Of a stretch of DNA of 64,000 nt, positions 22,328 to 37,212 are shown one piece after another. The position numbers and the translations under genes were made by a program. Position 1 is the stretch's first letter. Every line of letters starts with the position of its first letter. Source of the stretch: Acanthosoma haemorrhoidale. Taxonomy: Eukaryota; Arthropoda; Insecta; Hemiptera; Acanthosomatidae. The stretch spans positions 144,891,937 through 144,955,936 of the forward strand of contig OV884011.1 in assembly GCA_930367205.1 (NCBI GenBank). The letters are read 5' to 3'. The notes beneath the pieces are model-generated. The model searched no databases. It was given only the letters and a program-made list of their open reading frames with translations, and was not told where the DNA came from.

Positions 22328-25300
22328 TTGTATGACTGTGTGAATGCATTTACTTGTTATTAATATCCTGTGCCCAGGTTTTGGTCCGCCATCATGACTG
22401 CATCCAGGTTTCGAGTACAATCTGGATAAAGTCATGGTGACTAGCCAGAAACAGCTGAGACATCAATTATTCAACATTTTCTGAAACACCGATGGATCAA
22501 CAGTCCAAAGAAAAATTCTTCTTTCAGAACCCCGGCCTAGTCTAGAGGAGGGCAGAACGATGCACCGAAAGTAAAAGGCCGAACTACCGACTAAATCAAA
22601 TTAGAAGAAAAGAAACACCAAGGCTATAATGCCGACAGCTGAGATTCTCTGTAAATAAGAAAATTTGTAATAGTATAGCTTTTCACGACTTTTTGAAGTA
22701 ACAGGCTTTGTAAGCTTGTCTTTAAACCATGAGTTAACCGTGTTGCATGCATTTATGTGTTATTTATATCCTGTGCTCAGGTCCTGGCACATTTCCAGGT
22801 TCTGGTCCGCCATCATGACTGCATCCAGGTTTTGAGTACAATCTAGATGAAGTCATGATGACTAACCAGAACCAACTGAGACATCGAAGATTCAACATTC
22901 CCTGAGAACCTAATGGATCAAAAGCCCTAGAAAAGTATATCCAAGGCTGCAAAGGTAACAGTTGGGATTTCCTTTAAATAAGATAGTTTTTATAGTAGTC
23001 ATGATGTTCTTTGCAGGTCTTGTAGATGTAAGAGAATTTCTTAGCTTGTCTTTAACGTGTAATTTTACAGTTCTGCATGAATTTATTCGTGTTTTAGCGG
23101 CATATCCCGTGCTTTTTAAGTCTGTTAGAAGTATGAGAATTTGCCTTGGATGCCATTCATTTTTAGAGGTCTTTTTTCGTTTTTAATATTTAGCCTTTTG
23201 TAGTTACACGGGTAAATGGATTTCTTCTACTATCTGTGCTTAATTTCACCCTTAGGATAAATAGTTGAGGTGTGAAATATCGTTAAAACTCTCAAACCGG
23301 TTAAATAATCAGTTTCGAAGCACTGTGAATGTGATAAAAGTCAATTCATGAAAACGAAATATTTAAAAATGTTTTTCTGAAACACCAAAATTATGAAAAT
23401 GTTCGTAAATATGTGGTAAATAATGGTAGATATATTTAAACCAAAAAAAATTAATTATTGTAATCCAAAATATTCCAGATGTTTATCTGGACACTCTAGT
23501 CTAGACGTCTGACCTTGCAATTTTTTCAAGAGAGTTGTATATCTGCATATTTTTAGACCTCAATCGTTTTTAATTATACAATTATAGATTCTCAATAGCT
23601 TTATTCTATTTCCTGTAGCTTGGCTACATTTTATACATGTTATAATAAAAAAATAGCCATAGTAAAGACCTCAATCGTCCCGTATTCATGTACTAGTTGG
23701 GACAGGTTGTGTGGTGGTCTTAGTTACGGTCCGCAAATATAGATGCCCAAACGCTTTTACGCCACATTCCCAGTGTAAAGTGTGTCTTCTCTAGTTATAG
23801 TATTCATTATCGGAGCGGCGTGTTGTGCAGATAAGTTCGGTTAGTTGAACATAAGAATCCAAATGCATTGCGTATGACTGTGTGACTTACTACTTGCCTA
23901 TTTACGGTGTGAAAATCGGTTTCCATTCAATGTCGCTACATCTTATCAGGTATGTGAACATATTTATTTGGGTATTTCTAGTCTAGGTTTACAAAGTGAA
24001 ATTAAATATGTGAGTTTTAACATGGATCATGCTAAAAGGTGTGTGTTGGAAATATGCTTACTCTCCATGTATGGTTGACAATTGCTGTAAATATGCAAAT
24101 GTAATATATTAGTGATTTTCGCAGATGCATCTCTTCAGTTAACGGTGTGCGGTTATTTTTATTTTAAAAGTATATGAGCGGTTTTTTTTTTTTTTTTGAA
24201 TATATTAAAATAGTTTACTAATTCATACTAACTTTAAAATTCACGTAGCAATAATTTGTCGACTAAAAAAAAAATTGAGCAAATATTTGCTTATCTGCCT
24301 TCGAATCACAAGTATTAATAATTTGTTCGTTATTTACAATTTTAAAACGTGTAGAATGTGGTCCATGGAAGTTTGCAAATGAAATTCATATTATTACTTA
24401 TTTGTATTCAAGATAATATTTGTCTAAAACTGCTGGAACAAAGAAGGGAATATTTACATTCCAGGAGGGGATCTGTTGTATGATTAGCAGCAAAGCAGGC
24501 ATTTTTTTAAAATTTCTGATTCCTGCTATGTCAAAATGTAATTAGTTTTCTTTGGTTTCCCTAGATAACCTTCATTTAGGAAACTCTTCAAATGATTGCT
24601 CCTAAACGTTGTATCCAATGTCTTGGCTATAGTATAATCCATGTTATTCTTGGCATGGTGGTGAATTTATTTTGGAGACTACCATAGTAGTTTCCTAAGT
24701 TGGTTTCTCCGGTGTCTATATTGGTCTGTTCTGTACACGGTTTTTGTCTTGTTGCGAGAAAATTCGATATTCTCTTCCATATGTAAACCGTATTTCTTTT
24801 AAGTGTGTTATTATTCGGAAAGGTTTATGTTTGTTATATTTTGTGGGATATATTGATTTAGCCATATGGGCTATCGGTTATTTTTTCTAACATGAGTAAC
24901 TAGCCTCCTAGTTTTTGTTGGGTTTTCCTGCCTGGCTTGTGTTTTATTGCTTTCTCATAGCGAGATGTTTCCCGAGAATAATGGCCTCAGGTATGTTAGG
25001 GATCTTTCACTTATAGCCCGACCGAGGTACAAAGACGACCCCAAACATTTTTCTTATTTTGTACACACCATTGTTACTAGTTGGTTTATAGGAACAGGTG
25101 TTCCCAAGATTATTTTTTGCACTAAAATAAATAATTAACTATAAGGAAACTGATACAGTTACTGTAGATTAGCTTTATCGGAGTGAAGGTGTGGGGTCAA
25201 TTATATTAGGATCTACAAGTATAGATATAGGGATAACCAGAATTTAGCATAAATCGATTTAAATAATACCATTTAGGTTGGCTAACGCCCCTTTATAATA

Positions 25301-26048
25301 AATATCATAACTCACCAGTTTAATTGTAAATCCAGGATTTTAGTACAATCTTGATGAAGTCATGATGACTAACAAGAACCAGCTGAGAGATGGAAGATTC
25401 AAAATTTCCAAGACCTCAATAGATCAACCGCCCAAAGGGATATTCTTCTTTCAGAACTCCGACCCTGTCTAGAGGAGGCAAATCGACGCACTGAAAGAAA
25501 ACGGCCAAACTAGCGACTAAAGCAAATAAGAAGAAATGCAGCACCAAGACTTTAATGCCGACAGCTGAAATTCTCCGTAAATATGAAAATGTGTAATACT
25601 ATAGTATATCAAGCCTGTAAGAAGTAAGATACTTTGTTAGCTTGTATCAATCAAATGTCTGTGTTGCATGGATTAATTTTTTATTAATATCCTGTGTCCA
25701 GCACCTGGTCCACTATCATGACTATGTCATGGTTTTGAGTATAACCTGGATGAAGTCATGCTGACTAGCCAGAACCAACCGAGACATTGAAAATTCAACA
25801 TTTCTTTAGACCACAAAGGATCAAAAGCCGAAAGAAAGATTTTTCTTTCAAAACCCCGGCCCGGTCTACAATAGGGAGAAACAATGCGCCGAAACTAAAC
25901 ATCCGAACTAGCGACTGAATCAAATTAGAAGATAAGAAACATCAAGGCTATAAATCCGACAGCTGAAATTCTCCGTAAATAGGAAAATTTGTAATATTAT
26001 CGCATATCAAGCCTGTTAGAAGTAAGATAATCTGTAAGCTTGTATTTA
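22328..26048 (+). repeat. Repeat unit 7 (3721 bp)
   Basis: B-like at both ends. Its core T run is uninterrupted for 16 bases (24182-24197), because the G that normally follows 12 Ts is replaced by T. This is the longest homopolymer seen in the window. Confidence 0.97.
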
Positions 26049-29000
26049 TTGTATGACTGTGTGAATGCATTTACTTGTTATTAATATCCTGTGCCCAGGT
26101 TTTGGTCCGCCATCATGACTGCATCCAGGTTTCGAGTACAATCTGGATAAAGTCATGGTGACTAGCCAGAAACAGCTGAGACATCAATTATTCAACATTT
26201 TCTGAAACACCGATGGATCAACAGTCCAAAGAAAAATTCTTCTTTCAGAACCCCGGCCTAGTCTAGAGGAGGGCAGAACGATGCACCGAAAGTAAAAGGC
26301 CGAACTACCGACTAAATCAAATTAGAAGAAAAGAAACACCAAGGCTATAATGCCGACAGCTGAGATTCTCTGTAAATAAGAAAATTTGTAATAGTATAGC
26401 TTTTCACGACTTTTTGAAGTAACAGGCTTTGTAAGCTTGTCTTTAAACCATGAGTTAACCGTGTTGCATGCATTTATGTGTTATTTATATCCTGTGCTCA
26501 GGTCCTGGCACATTTCCAGGTTCTGGTCCGCCATCATGACTGCATCCAGGTTTTGAGTACAATCTAGATGAAGTCATGATGACTAACCAGAACCAACTGA
26601 GACATCGAAGATTCAACATTCCCTGAGAACCTAATGGATCAAAAGCCCTAGAAAAGTATATCCAAGGCTGCAAAGGTAACAGTTGGGATTTCCTTTAAAT
26701 AAGATAGTTTTTATAGTAGTCATGATGTTCTTTGCAGGTCTTGTAGATGTAAGAGAATTTCTTAGCTTGTCTTTAACGTGTAATTTTACAGTTCTGCATG
26801 AATTTATTCGTGTTTTAGCGGCATATCCCGTGCTTTTTAAGTCTGTTAGAAGTATGAGAATTTGCCTTGGATGCCATTCATTTTTAGAGGTCTTTTTTCG
26901 TTTTTAATATTTAGCCTTTTGTAGTTACACGGGTAAATGGATTTCTTCTACTATCTGTGCTTAATTTCACCCTTAGGATAAATAGTTGAGGTGTGAAATA
27001 TCGTTAAAACTCTCAAACCGGTTAAATAATCAGTTTCGAAGCACTGTGAATGTGATAAAAGTCAATTCATGAAAACGAAATATTTAAAAATGTTTTTCTG
27101 AAACACCAAAATTATGAAAATGTTCGTAAATATGTGGTAAATAATGGTAGATATATTTAAACCAAAAAAAATTAATTATTGTAATCCAAAATATTCCAGA
27201 TGTTTATCTGGACACTCTAGTCTAGACGTCTGACCTTGCAATTTTTTCAAGAGAGTTGTATATCTGCATATTTTTAGACCTCAATCGTTTTTAATTATAC
27301 AATTATAGATTCTCAATAGCTTTATTCTATTTCCTGTAGCTTGGCTACATTTTATACATGTTATAATAAAAAAATAGCCATAGTAAAGACCTCAATCTTC
27401 CCGTATTCATGTACTAGTTGGGACAGGTTGTGTGGTGGTCTTAGTTACGGTCCGCAAATATAGATGCCCAAACGCTTTTACGCCACATTCCCAGTGTAAA
27501 GTGTGTCTTCTCTAGTTATAGTATTCATTATCGGAGCGGCGTGTTGTGCAGATAAGTTCGGTTAGTTGAACATAAGAATCCAAATGCATTGCGTATGACT
27601 GTGTGACTTACTACTTGCCTATTTACGGTGTGAAAATCGGTTTCCATTCAATGTCGCTACATCTTATCAGGTATGTGAACATATTTATTTGGGTATTTCT
27701 AGTCTAGGTTTACAAAGTGAAATTAAATATGTGAGTTTTAACATGGATCATGCTAAAAGGTGTGTGTTGGAAATATGCTTACTCTCCATGTATGGTTGAC
27801 AATTGCTGTAAATATGCAAATGTAATATATTAGTGATTTTCGCAGATGCATCTCTTCAGTTAACGGTGTGCGGTTATTTTTATTTTAAAAGTATATGAGC
27901 GGTTTTTTTTTTTTTGTTTGAATATATTAAAATAGTTTACTAATTCATACTAACTTTAAAATTCACGTAGCAATAATTTGTCGACTAAAAAAAAAATTGA
28001 GCAAATATTTGCTTATCTGCCTTCGAATCACAAGTATTAATAATTTGTTCGTTATTTACAATTTTAAAACGTGTAGAATGTGTTCCATGGAAGTTTGCAA
28101 ATGAAATTCATATTATTACTTATTTGTATTCAAGATAATATTTGTCTAAAACTGCTGGAACAAAGAAGGGAATATTTACATTCCAGGAGGGGATCTGTTG
28201 TATGATTAGCAGCAAAGCAGGCATTTTTTTAAAATTTCTGATTCCTGCTATGTCAAAATGTAATTAGTTTTCTTTGGTTTCCCTAGATAACCTTCATTTA
28301 GGAAACTCTTCAAATGATTGCTCCTAAACGTTGTATCCAATGTCTTGGCTATAGTATAATCCATGTTATTCTTGGCATGGTGGTGAATTTATTTTGGAGA
28401 CTACCATAGTAGTTTCCTAAGTTGGTTTCTCCGGTGTCTATATTGGTCTGTTCTGTACACGGTTTTTGTCTTGTTGCGAGAAAATTCGATATTCTCTTCC
28501 ATATGTAAACCGTATTTCTTTTAAGTGTGTTATTATTCGGAAAGGTTTATGTTTGTTATATTTTGTGGGATATATTGATTTAGCCATATGGGCTATCGGT
28601 TATTTTTTCTAACATGAGTAACTAGCCTCCTAGTTTTTGTTGGGTTTTCCTGCCTGGCTTGTGTTTTATTGCTTTCTCATAGCGAGATGTTTCCCGAGAA
28701 TAATGGCCTCAGGTATGTTAGGGATCTTTCACTTATAGCCCGACCGAGGTACAAAGACGACCCCAAACATTTTTCTTATTTTGTACACACCATTGTTACT
28801 AGTTGGTTTATAGGAACAGGTGTTCCCAAGATTATTTTTTGCACTAAAATAAATAATTAACTATAAGGAAACTGATACAGTTACTGTAGATTAGCTTTAT
28901 CGGAGTGAAGGTGTGGGGTCAATTATATTAGGATCTACAAGTATAGATATAGGGATAACCAGAATTTAGCATAAATCGATTTAAATAATACCATTTAGGT

Positions 29001-29770
29001 TGGCTAACGCCCCTTTATAATAAATATCATAACTCACCAGTTTAATTGTAAATCCAGGATTTTAGTACAATCTTGATGAAGTCATGATGACTAACAAGAA
29101 CCAGCTGAGAGATGGAAGATTCAAAATTTCCAAGACCTCAATAGATCAACCGCCCAAAGGGATATTCTTCTTTCAGAACTCCGACCCTGTCTAGAGGAGG
29201 CAAATCGACGCACTGAAAGAAAACGGCCAAACTAGCGACTAAAGCAAATAAGAAGAAATGCAGCACCAAGACTTTAATGCCGACAGCTGAAATTCTCCGT
29301 AAATATGAAAATGTGTAATACTATAGTATATCAAGCCTGTAAGAAGTAAGATACTTTGTTAGCTTGTATCAATCAAATGTCTGTGTTGCATGGATTAATT
29401 TTTTATTAATATCCTGTGTCCAGCACCTGGTCCACTATCATGACTATGTCATGGTTTGGAGTATAACCTGGATGAAGTCATGCTGACTAGCCAGAACCAA
29501 CCGAGACATTGAAAATTCAACATTTCTTTAGACCACAAAGGATCAAAAGCCGAAAGAAAGATTTTTCTTTCAAAACCCCGGCCCGGTCTACAATAGGGAG
29601 AAACAATGCGCCGAAACTAAACATCCGAACTAGCGACTGAATCAAATTAGAAGATAAGAAACATCAAGGCTATAAATCCGACAGCTGAAATTCTCCGTAA
29701 ATAGGAAAATTTGTAATATTATCGCATATCAAGCCTGTTAGAAGTAAGATAATCTGTAAGCTTGTATTTA
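26049..29770 (+). repeat. Repeat unit 8 (3722 bp)
   Basis: B-like at both ends. Extra T in the core T run (13 Ts). T at 27398 (cttcccg for cgtcccg), shared with unit 10 only. T at 28083 (gtgttcc for gtggtcc), shared with units 9 and 10. Private G at 29458 in monomer B. Confidence 0.97.
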
Positions 29771-32700
29771 TTGTATGACTGTGTGAATGCATTTACTTGT
29801 TATTAATATCCTGTGCCCAGGTTTTGGTCCGCCATCATGACTGCATCCAGGTTTCGAGTACAATCTGGATAAAGTCATGGTGACTAGCCAGAAACAGCTG
29901 AGACATCAATTATTCAACATTTTCTGAAACACCGATGGATCAACAGTCCAAAGAAAAATTCTTCTTTCAGAACCCCGGCCTAGTCTAGAGGAGGGCAGAA
30001 CGATGCACCGAAAGTAAAAGGCCGAACTACCGACTAAATCAAATTAGAAGAAAAGAAACACCAAGGCTATAATGCCGACAGCTGAGATTCTCTGTAAATA
30101 AGAAAATTTGTAATAGTATAGCTTTTCACGACTTTTTGAAGTAACAGGCTTTGTAAGCTTGTCTTTAAACCATGAGTTAACCGTGTTGCATGCATTTATG
30201 TGTTATTTATATCCTGTGCTCAGGTCCTGGCACATTTCCAGGTTCTGGTCCGCCATCATGACTGCATCCAGGTTTTGAGTACAATCTAGATGAAGTCATG
30301 ATGACTAACCAGAACCAACTGAGACATCGAAGATTCAACATTCCCTGAGAACCTAATGGATCAAAAGCCCTAGAAAAGTATATCCAAGGCTGCAAAGGTA
30401 ACAGTTGGGATTTCCTTTAAATAAGATAGTTTTTAAAGTAGTCATGATGTTCTTTGCAGGTCTTGTAGATGTAAGAGAATTTCTTAGCTTGTCTTTAACG
30501 TGTAATTTTACAGTTCTGCATGAATTTATTCGTGTTTTAGCGGCATATCCCGTGCTTTTTAAGTCTGTTAGAAGTATGAGAATTTGCCTTGGATGCCATT
30601 CATTTTTAGAGGTCTTTTTTCGTTTTTAATATTTAGCCTTTTGTAGTTACACGGGTAAATGGATTTCTTCTACTATCTGTGCTTAATTTCACCCTTAGGA
30701 TAAATAGTTGAGGTGTGAAATATCGTTAAAACTCTCAAACCGGTTAAATAATCAGTTTCGAAGCACTGTGAATGTGATAAAAGTCAATTCATGAAAACGA
30801 AATATTTAAAAATGTTTTTCTGAAACACCAAAATTATGAAAATGTTCGTAAATATGTGGTAAATAATGGTAGATATATTTAAACCAAAAAAAATTAATTA
30901 TTGTAATCCAAAATATTCCAGATGTTTATCTGGACACTCTAGTCTAGACGTCTGACCTTGCAATTTTTTCAAGAGAGTTGTATATCTGCATATTTTTAGA
31001 CCTCAATCGTTTTTAATTATACAATTATAGATTCTCAATAGCTTTATTCTATTTCCTGTAGCTTGGCTACATTTTATACATGTTATAATAAAAAAATAGC
31101 CATAGTAAAGACCTCAATCGTCCCGTATTCATGTACTAGTTGGGACAGGTTGTGTGGTGGTCTTAGTTACGGTCCGCAAATATAGATGCCCAAACGCTTT
31201 TACGCCACATTCCCAGTGTAAAGTGTGTCTTCTCTAGTTATAGTATTCATTATCGGAGCGGCGTGTTGTGCAGATAAGTTCGGTTAGTTGAACATAAGAA
31301 TCCAAATGCATTGCGTATGACTGTGTGACTTACTACTTGCCTATTTACGGTGTGAAAATCGGTTTCCATTCAATGTCGCTACATCTTATCAGGTATGTGA
31401 ACATATTTATTTGGGTATTTCTAGTCTAGGTTTACAAAGTGAAATTAAATATGTGAGTTTTAACATGGATCATGCTAAAAGGTGTGTGTTGGAAATATGC
31501 TTACTCTCCATGTATGGTTGACAATTGCTGTAAATATGCAAATGTAATATATTAGTGATTTTCGCAGATGCATCTCTTCAGTTAACGGTGTGCGGTTATT
31601 TTTATTTTAAAAGTATATGAGCGGTTTTTTTTTTTTGTTTGAATATATTAAAATAGTTTACTAATTCATACTAACTTTAAAATTCACGTAGCAATAATTT
31701 GTCGACTAAAAAAAAAATTGAGCAAATATTTGCTTATCTGCCTTCGAATCACAAGTATTAATAATTTGTTCGTTATTTACAATTTTAAAACGTGTAGAAT
31801 GTGTTCCATGGAAGTTTGCAAATGAAATTCATATTATTACTTATTTGTATTCAAGATAATATTTGTCTAAAACTGCTGGAACAAAGAAGGGAATATTTAC
31901 ATTCCAGGAGGGGATCTGTTGTATGATTAGCAGCAAAGCAGGCATTTTTTTAAAATTTCTGATTCCTGCTATGTCAAAATGTAATTAGTTTTCTTTGGTT
32001 TCCCTAGATAACCTTCATTTAGGAAACTCTTCAAATGATTGCTCCTAAACGTTGTATCCAATGTCTTGGCTATAGTATAATCCATGTTATTCTTGGCATG
32101 GTGGTGAATTTATTTTGGAGACTACCATAGTAGTTTCCTAAGTTGGTTTCTCCGGTGTCTATATTGGTCTGTTCTGTACACGGTTTTTGTCTTGTTGCGA
32201 GAAAATTCGATATTCTCTTCCATATGTAAACCGTATTTCTTTTAAGTGTGTTATTATTCGGAAAGGTTTATGTTTGTTATATTTTGTGGGATATATTGAT
32301 TTAGCCATATGGGCTATCGGTTATTTTTTCTAACATGAGTAACTAGCCTCCTAGTTTTTGTTGGGTTTTCCTGCCTGGCTTGTGTTTTATTGCTTTCTCA
32401 TAGCGAGATGTTTCCCGAGAATAATGGCCTCAGGTATGTTAGGGATCTTTCACTTATAGCCCGACCGAGGTACAAAGACGACCCCAAACATTTTTCTTAT
32501 TTTGTACACACCATTGTTACTAGTTGGTTTATAGGAACAGGTGTTCCCAAGATTATTTTTTGCACTAAAATAAATAATTAACTATAAGGAAACTGATACA
32601 GTTACTGTAGATTAGCTTTATCGGAGTGAAGGTGTGGGGTCAATTATATTAGGATCTACAAGTATAGATATAGGGATAACCAGAATTTAGCATAAATCGA

Positions 32701-33491
32701 TTTAAATAATACCATTTAGGTTGGCTAACGCCCCTTTATAATAAATATCATAACTCACCAGTTTAATTGTAAATCCAGGATTTTAGTACAATCTTGATGA
32801 AGTCATGATGACTAACAAGAACCAGCTGAGAGATGGAAGATTCAAAATTTCCAAGACCTCAATAGATCAACCGCCCAAAGGGATATTCTTCTTTCAGAAC
32901 TCCGACCCTGTCTAGAGGAGGCAAATCGACGCACTGAAAGAAAACGGCCAAACTAGCGACTAAAGCAAATAAGAAGAAATGCAGCACCAAGACTTTAATG
33001 CCGACAGCTGAAATTCTCCGTAAATATGAAAATGTGTAATACTATAGTATATCAAGCCTGTAAGAAGTAAGATACTTTGTTAGCTTGTATCAATCAAATG
33101 TCTGTGTTGCATGGATTAATTTTTTATTAATATCCTGTGTCCAGCACCTGGTCCACTATCATGACTATGTCATGGTTTTGAGTATAACCTGGATGAAGTC
33201 ATGCTGACTAGCCAGAACCAACCGAGACATTGAAAATTCAACATTTCTTTAGACCACAAAGGATCAAAAGCCGAAAGAAAGATTTTTCTTTCAAAACCCC
33301 GGCCCGGTCTACAATAGGGAGAAACAATGCGCCGAAACTAAACATCCGAACTAGCGACTGAATCAAATTAGAAGATAAGAAACATCAAGGCTATAAATCC
33401 GACAGCTGAAATTCTCCGTAAATAGGAAAATTTGTAATATTATCGCATATCAAGCCTGTTAGAAGTAAGATAATCTGTAAGCTTGTATTTA
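29771..33491 (+). repeat. Repeat unit 9 (3721 bp)
   Basis: B-like at both ends. It has the gtgttcc allele of units 8 and 10 but keeps cgtcccg, unlike its two neighbours. Private A at 30436, where the other copies have T. Confidence 0.97.
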
Positions 33492-36400
33492 TTGTATGAC
33501 TGTGTGAATGCATTTACTTGTTATTAATATCCTGTGCCCAGGTTTTGGTCCGCCATCATGACTGCATCCAGGTTTCGAGTACAATCTGGATAAAGTCATG
33601 GTGACTAGCCAGAAACAGCTGAGACATCAATTATTCAACATTTTCTGAAACACCGATGGATCAACAGTCCAAAGAAAAATTCTTCTTTCAGAACCCCGGC
33701 CTAGTCTAGAGGAGGGCAGAACGATGCACCGAAAGTAAAAGGCCGAACTACCGACTAAATCAAATTAGAAGAAAAGAAACACCAAGGCTATAATGCCGAC
33801 AGCTGAGATTCTCTGTAAATAAGAAAATTTGTAATAGTATAGCTTTTCACGACTTTTTGAAGTAACAGGCTTTGTAAGCTTGTCTTTAAACCATGAGTTA
33901 ACCGTGTTGCATGCATTTATGTGTTATTTATATCCTGTGCTCAGGTCCTGGCACATTTCCAGGTTCTGGTCCGCCATCATGACTGCATCCAGGTTTTGAG
34001 TACAATCTAGATGAAGTCATGATGACTAACCAGAACCAACTGAGACATCGAAGATTCAACATTCCCTGAGAACCTAATGGATCAAAAGCCCTAGAAAAGT
34101 ATATCCAAGGCTGCAAAGGTAACAGTTGGGATTTCCTTTAAATAAGATAGTTTTTATAGTAGTCATGATGTTCTTTGCAGGTCTTGTAGATGTAAGAGAA
34201 TTTCTTAGCTTGTCTTTAACGTGTAATTTTACAGTTCTGCATGAATTTATTCGTGTTTTAGCGGCATATCCCGTGCTTTTTAAGTCTGTTAGAAGTATGA
34301 GAATTTGCCTTGGATGCCATTCATTTTTAGAGGTCTTTTTTCGTTTTTAATATTTAGCCTTTTGTAGTTACACGGGTAAATGGATTTCTTCTACTATCTG
34401 TGCTTAATTTCACCCTTAGGATAAATAGTTGAGGTGTGAAATATCGTTAAAACTCTCAAACCGGTTAAATAATCAGTTTCGAAGCACTGTGAATGTGATA
34501 AAAGTCAATTCATGAAAACGAAATATTTAAAAATGTTTTTCTGAAACACCAAAATTATGAAAATGTTCGTAAATATGTGGTAAATAATGGTAGATATATT
34601 TAAACCAAAAAAAATTAATTATTGTAATCCAAAATATTCCAGATGTTTATCTGGACACTCTAGTCTAGACGTCTGACCTTGCAATTTTTTCAAGAGAGTT
34701 GTATATCTGCATATTTTTAGACCTCAATCGTTTTTAATTATACAATTATAGATTCTCAATAGCTTTATTCTATTTCCTGTAGCTTGGCTACATTTTATAC
34801 ATGTTATAATAAAAAAATAGCCATAGTAAAGACCTCAATCTTCCCGTATTCATGTACTAGTTGGGACAGGTTGTGTGGTGGTCTTAGTTACGGTCCGCAA
34901 ATATAGATGCCCAAACGCTTTTACGCCACATTCCCAGTGTAAAGTGTGTCTTCTCTAGTTATAGTATTCATTATCGGAGCGGCGTGTTGTGCAGATAAGT
35001 TCGGTTAGTTGAACATAAGAATCCAAATGCATTGCGTATGACTGTGTGACTTACTACTTGCCTATTTACGGTGTGAAAATCGGTTTCCATTCAATGTCGC
35101 TACATCTTATCAGGTATGTGAACATATTTATTTGGGTATTTCTAGTCTAGGTTTACAAAGTGAAATTAAATATGTGAGTTTTAACATGGATCATGCTAAA
35201 AGGTGTGTGTTGGAAATATGCTTACTCTCCATGTATGGTTGACAATTGCTGTAAATATGCAAATGTAATATATTAGTGATTTTCGCAGATGCATCTCTTC
35301 AGTTAACGGTGTGCGGTTATTTTTATTTTAAAAGTATATGAGCGGTTTTTTTTTTTTGTTTGAATATATTAAAATAGTTTACTAATTCATACTAACTTTA
35401 AAATTCACGTAGCAATAATTTGTCGACTAAAAAAAAAATTGAGCAAATATTTGCTTATCTGCCTTCGAATCACAAGTATTAATAATTTGTTCGTTATTTA
35501 CAATTTTAAAACGTGTAGAATGTGTTCCATGGAAGTTTGCAAATGAAATTCATATTATTACTTATTTGTATTCAAGATAATATTTGTCTAAAACTGCTGG
35601 AACAAAGAAGGGAATATTTACATTCCAGGAGGGGATCTGTTGTATGATTAGCAGCAAAGCAGGCATTTTTTTAAAATTTCTGATTCCTGCTATGTCAAAA
35701 TGTAATTAGTTTTCTTTGGTTTCCCTAGATAACCTTCATTTAGGAAACTCTTCAAATGATTGCTCCTAAACGTTGTATCCAATGTCTTGGCTATAGTATA
35801 ATCCATGTTATTTTTGGCATGGTGGTGAATTTATTTTGGAGACTACCATAGTAGTTTCCTAAGTTGGTTTCTCCGGTGTCTATATTGGTCTGTTCTGTAC
35901 ACGGTTTTTGTCTTGTTGCGAGAAAATTCGATATTCTCTTCCATATGTAAACCGTATTTCTTTTAAGTGTGTTATTATTCGGAAAGGTTTATGTTTGTTA
36001 TATTTTGTGGGATATATTGATTTAGCCATATGGGCTATCGGTTATTTTTTCTAACATGAGTAACTAGCCTCCTAGTTTTTGTTGGGTTTTCCTGCCTGGC
36101 TTGTGTTTTATTGCTTTCTCATAGCGAGATGTTTCCCGAGAATAATGGCCTCAGGTATGTTAGGGATCTTTCACTTATAGCCCGACCGAGGTACAAAGAC
36201 GACCCCAAACATTTTTCTTATTTTGTACACACCATTGTTACTAGTTGGTTTATAGGAACAGGTGTTCCCAAGATTATTTTTTGCACTAAAATAAATAATT
36301 AACTATAAGGAAACTGATACAGTTACTGTAGATTAGCTTTATCGGAGTGAAGGTGTGGGGTCAATTATATTAGGATCTACAAGTATAGATATAGGGATAA

Positions 36401-37212
36401 CCAGAATTTAGCATAAATCGATTTAAATAATACCATTTAGGTTGGCTAACGCCCCTTTATAATAAATATCATAACTCACCAGTTTAATTGTAAATCCAGG
36501 ATTTTAGTACAATCTTGATGAAGTCATGATGACTAACAAGAACCAGCTGAGAGATGGAAGATTCAAAATTTCCAAGACCTCAATAGATCAACCGCCCAAA
36601 GGGATATTCTTCTTTCAGAACTCCGACCCTGTCTAGAGGAGGCAAATCGACGCACTGAAAGAAAACGGCCAAACTAGCGACTAAAGCAAATAAGAAGAAA
36701 TGCAGCACCAAGACTTTAATGCCGACAGCTGAAATTCTCCGTAAATATGAAAATGTGTAATACTATAGTATATCAAGCCTGTAAGAAGTAAGATACTTTG
36801 TTAGCTTGTATCAATCAAATGTCTGTGTTGCATGGATTAATTTTTTATTAATATCCTGTGTCCAGCACCTGGTCCACTATCATGACTATGTCATGGTTTT
36901 GAGTATAACCTGGATGAAGTCATGCTGACTAGCCAGAACCAACCGAGACATTGAAAATTCAACATTTCTTTAGACCACAAAGGATCAAAAGCCGAAAGAA
37001 AGATTTTTCTTTCAAAACCCCGGCCCGGTCTACAATAGGGAGAAACAATGCGCCGAAACTAAACATCCGAACTAGCGACTGAATCAAATTAGAAGATAAG
37101 AAACATCAAGGCTATAAATCCGACAGCTGAAATTCTCCGTAAATAGGAAAATTTGTAATATTATCGCATATCAAGCCTGTTAGAAGTAAGATAATCTGTA
37201 AGCTTGTATTTA
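33492..37212 (+). repeat. Repeat unit 10 (3721 bp)
   Basis: B-like at both ends. It carries cttcccg (T at 34841) and gtgttcc (T at 35525), the same pair as unit 8. Private T at 35813 (atttttggc for attcttggc). Confidence 0.97.
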
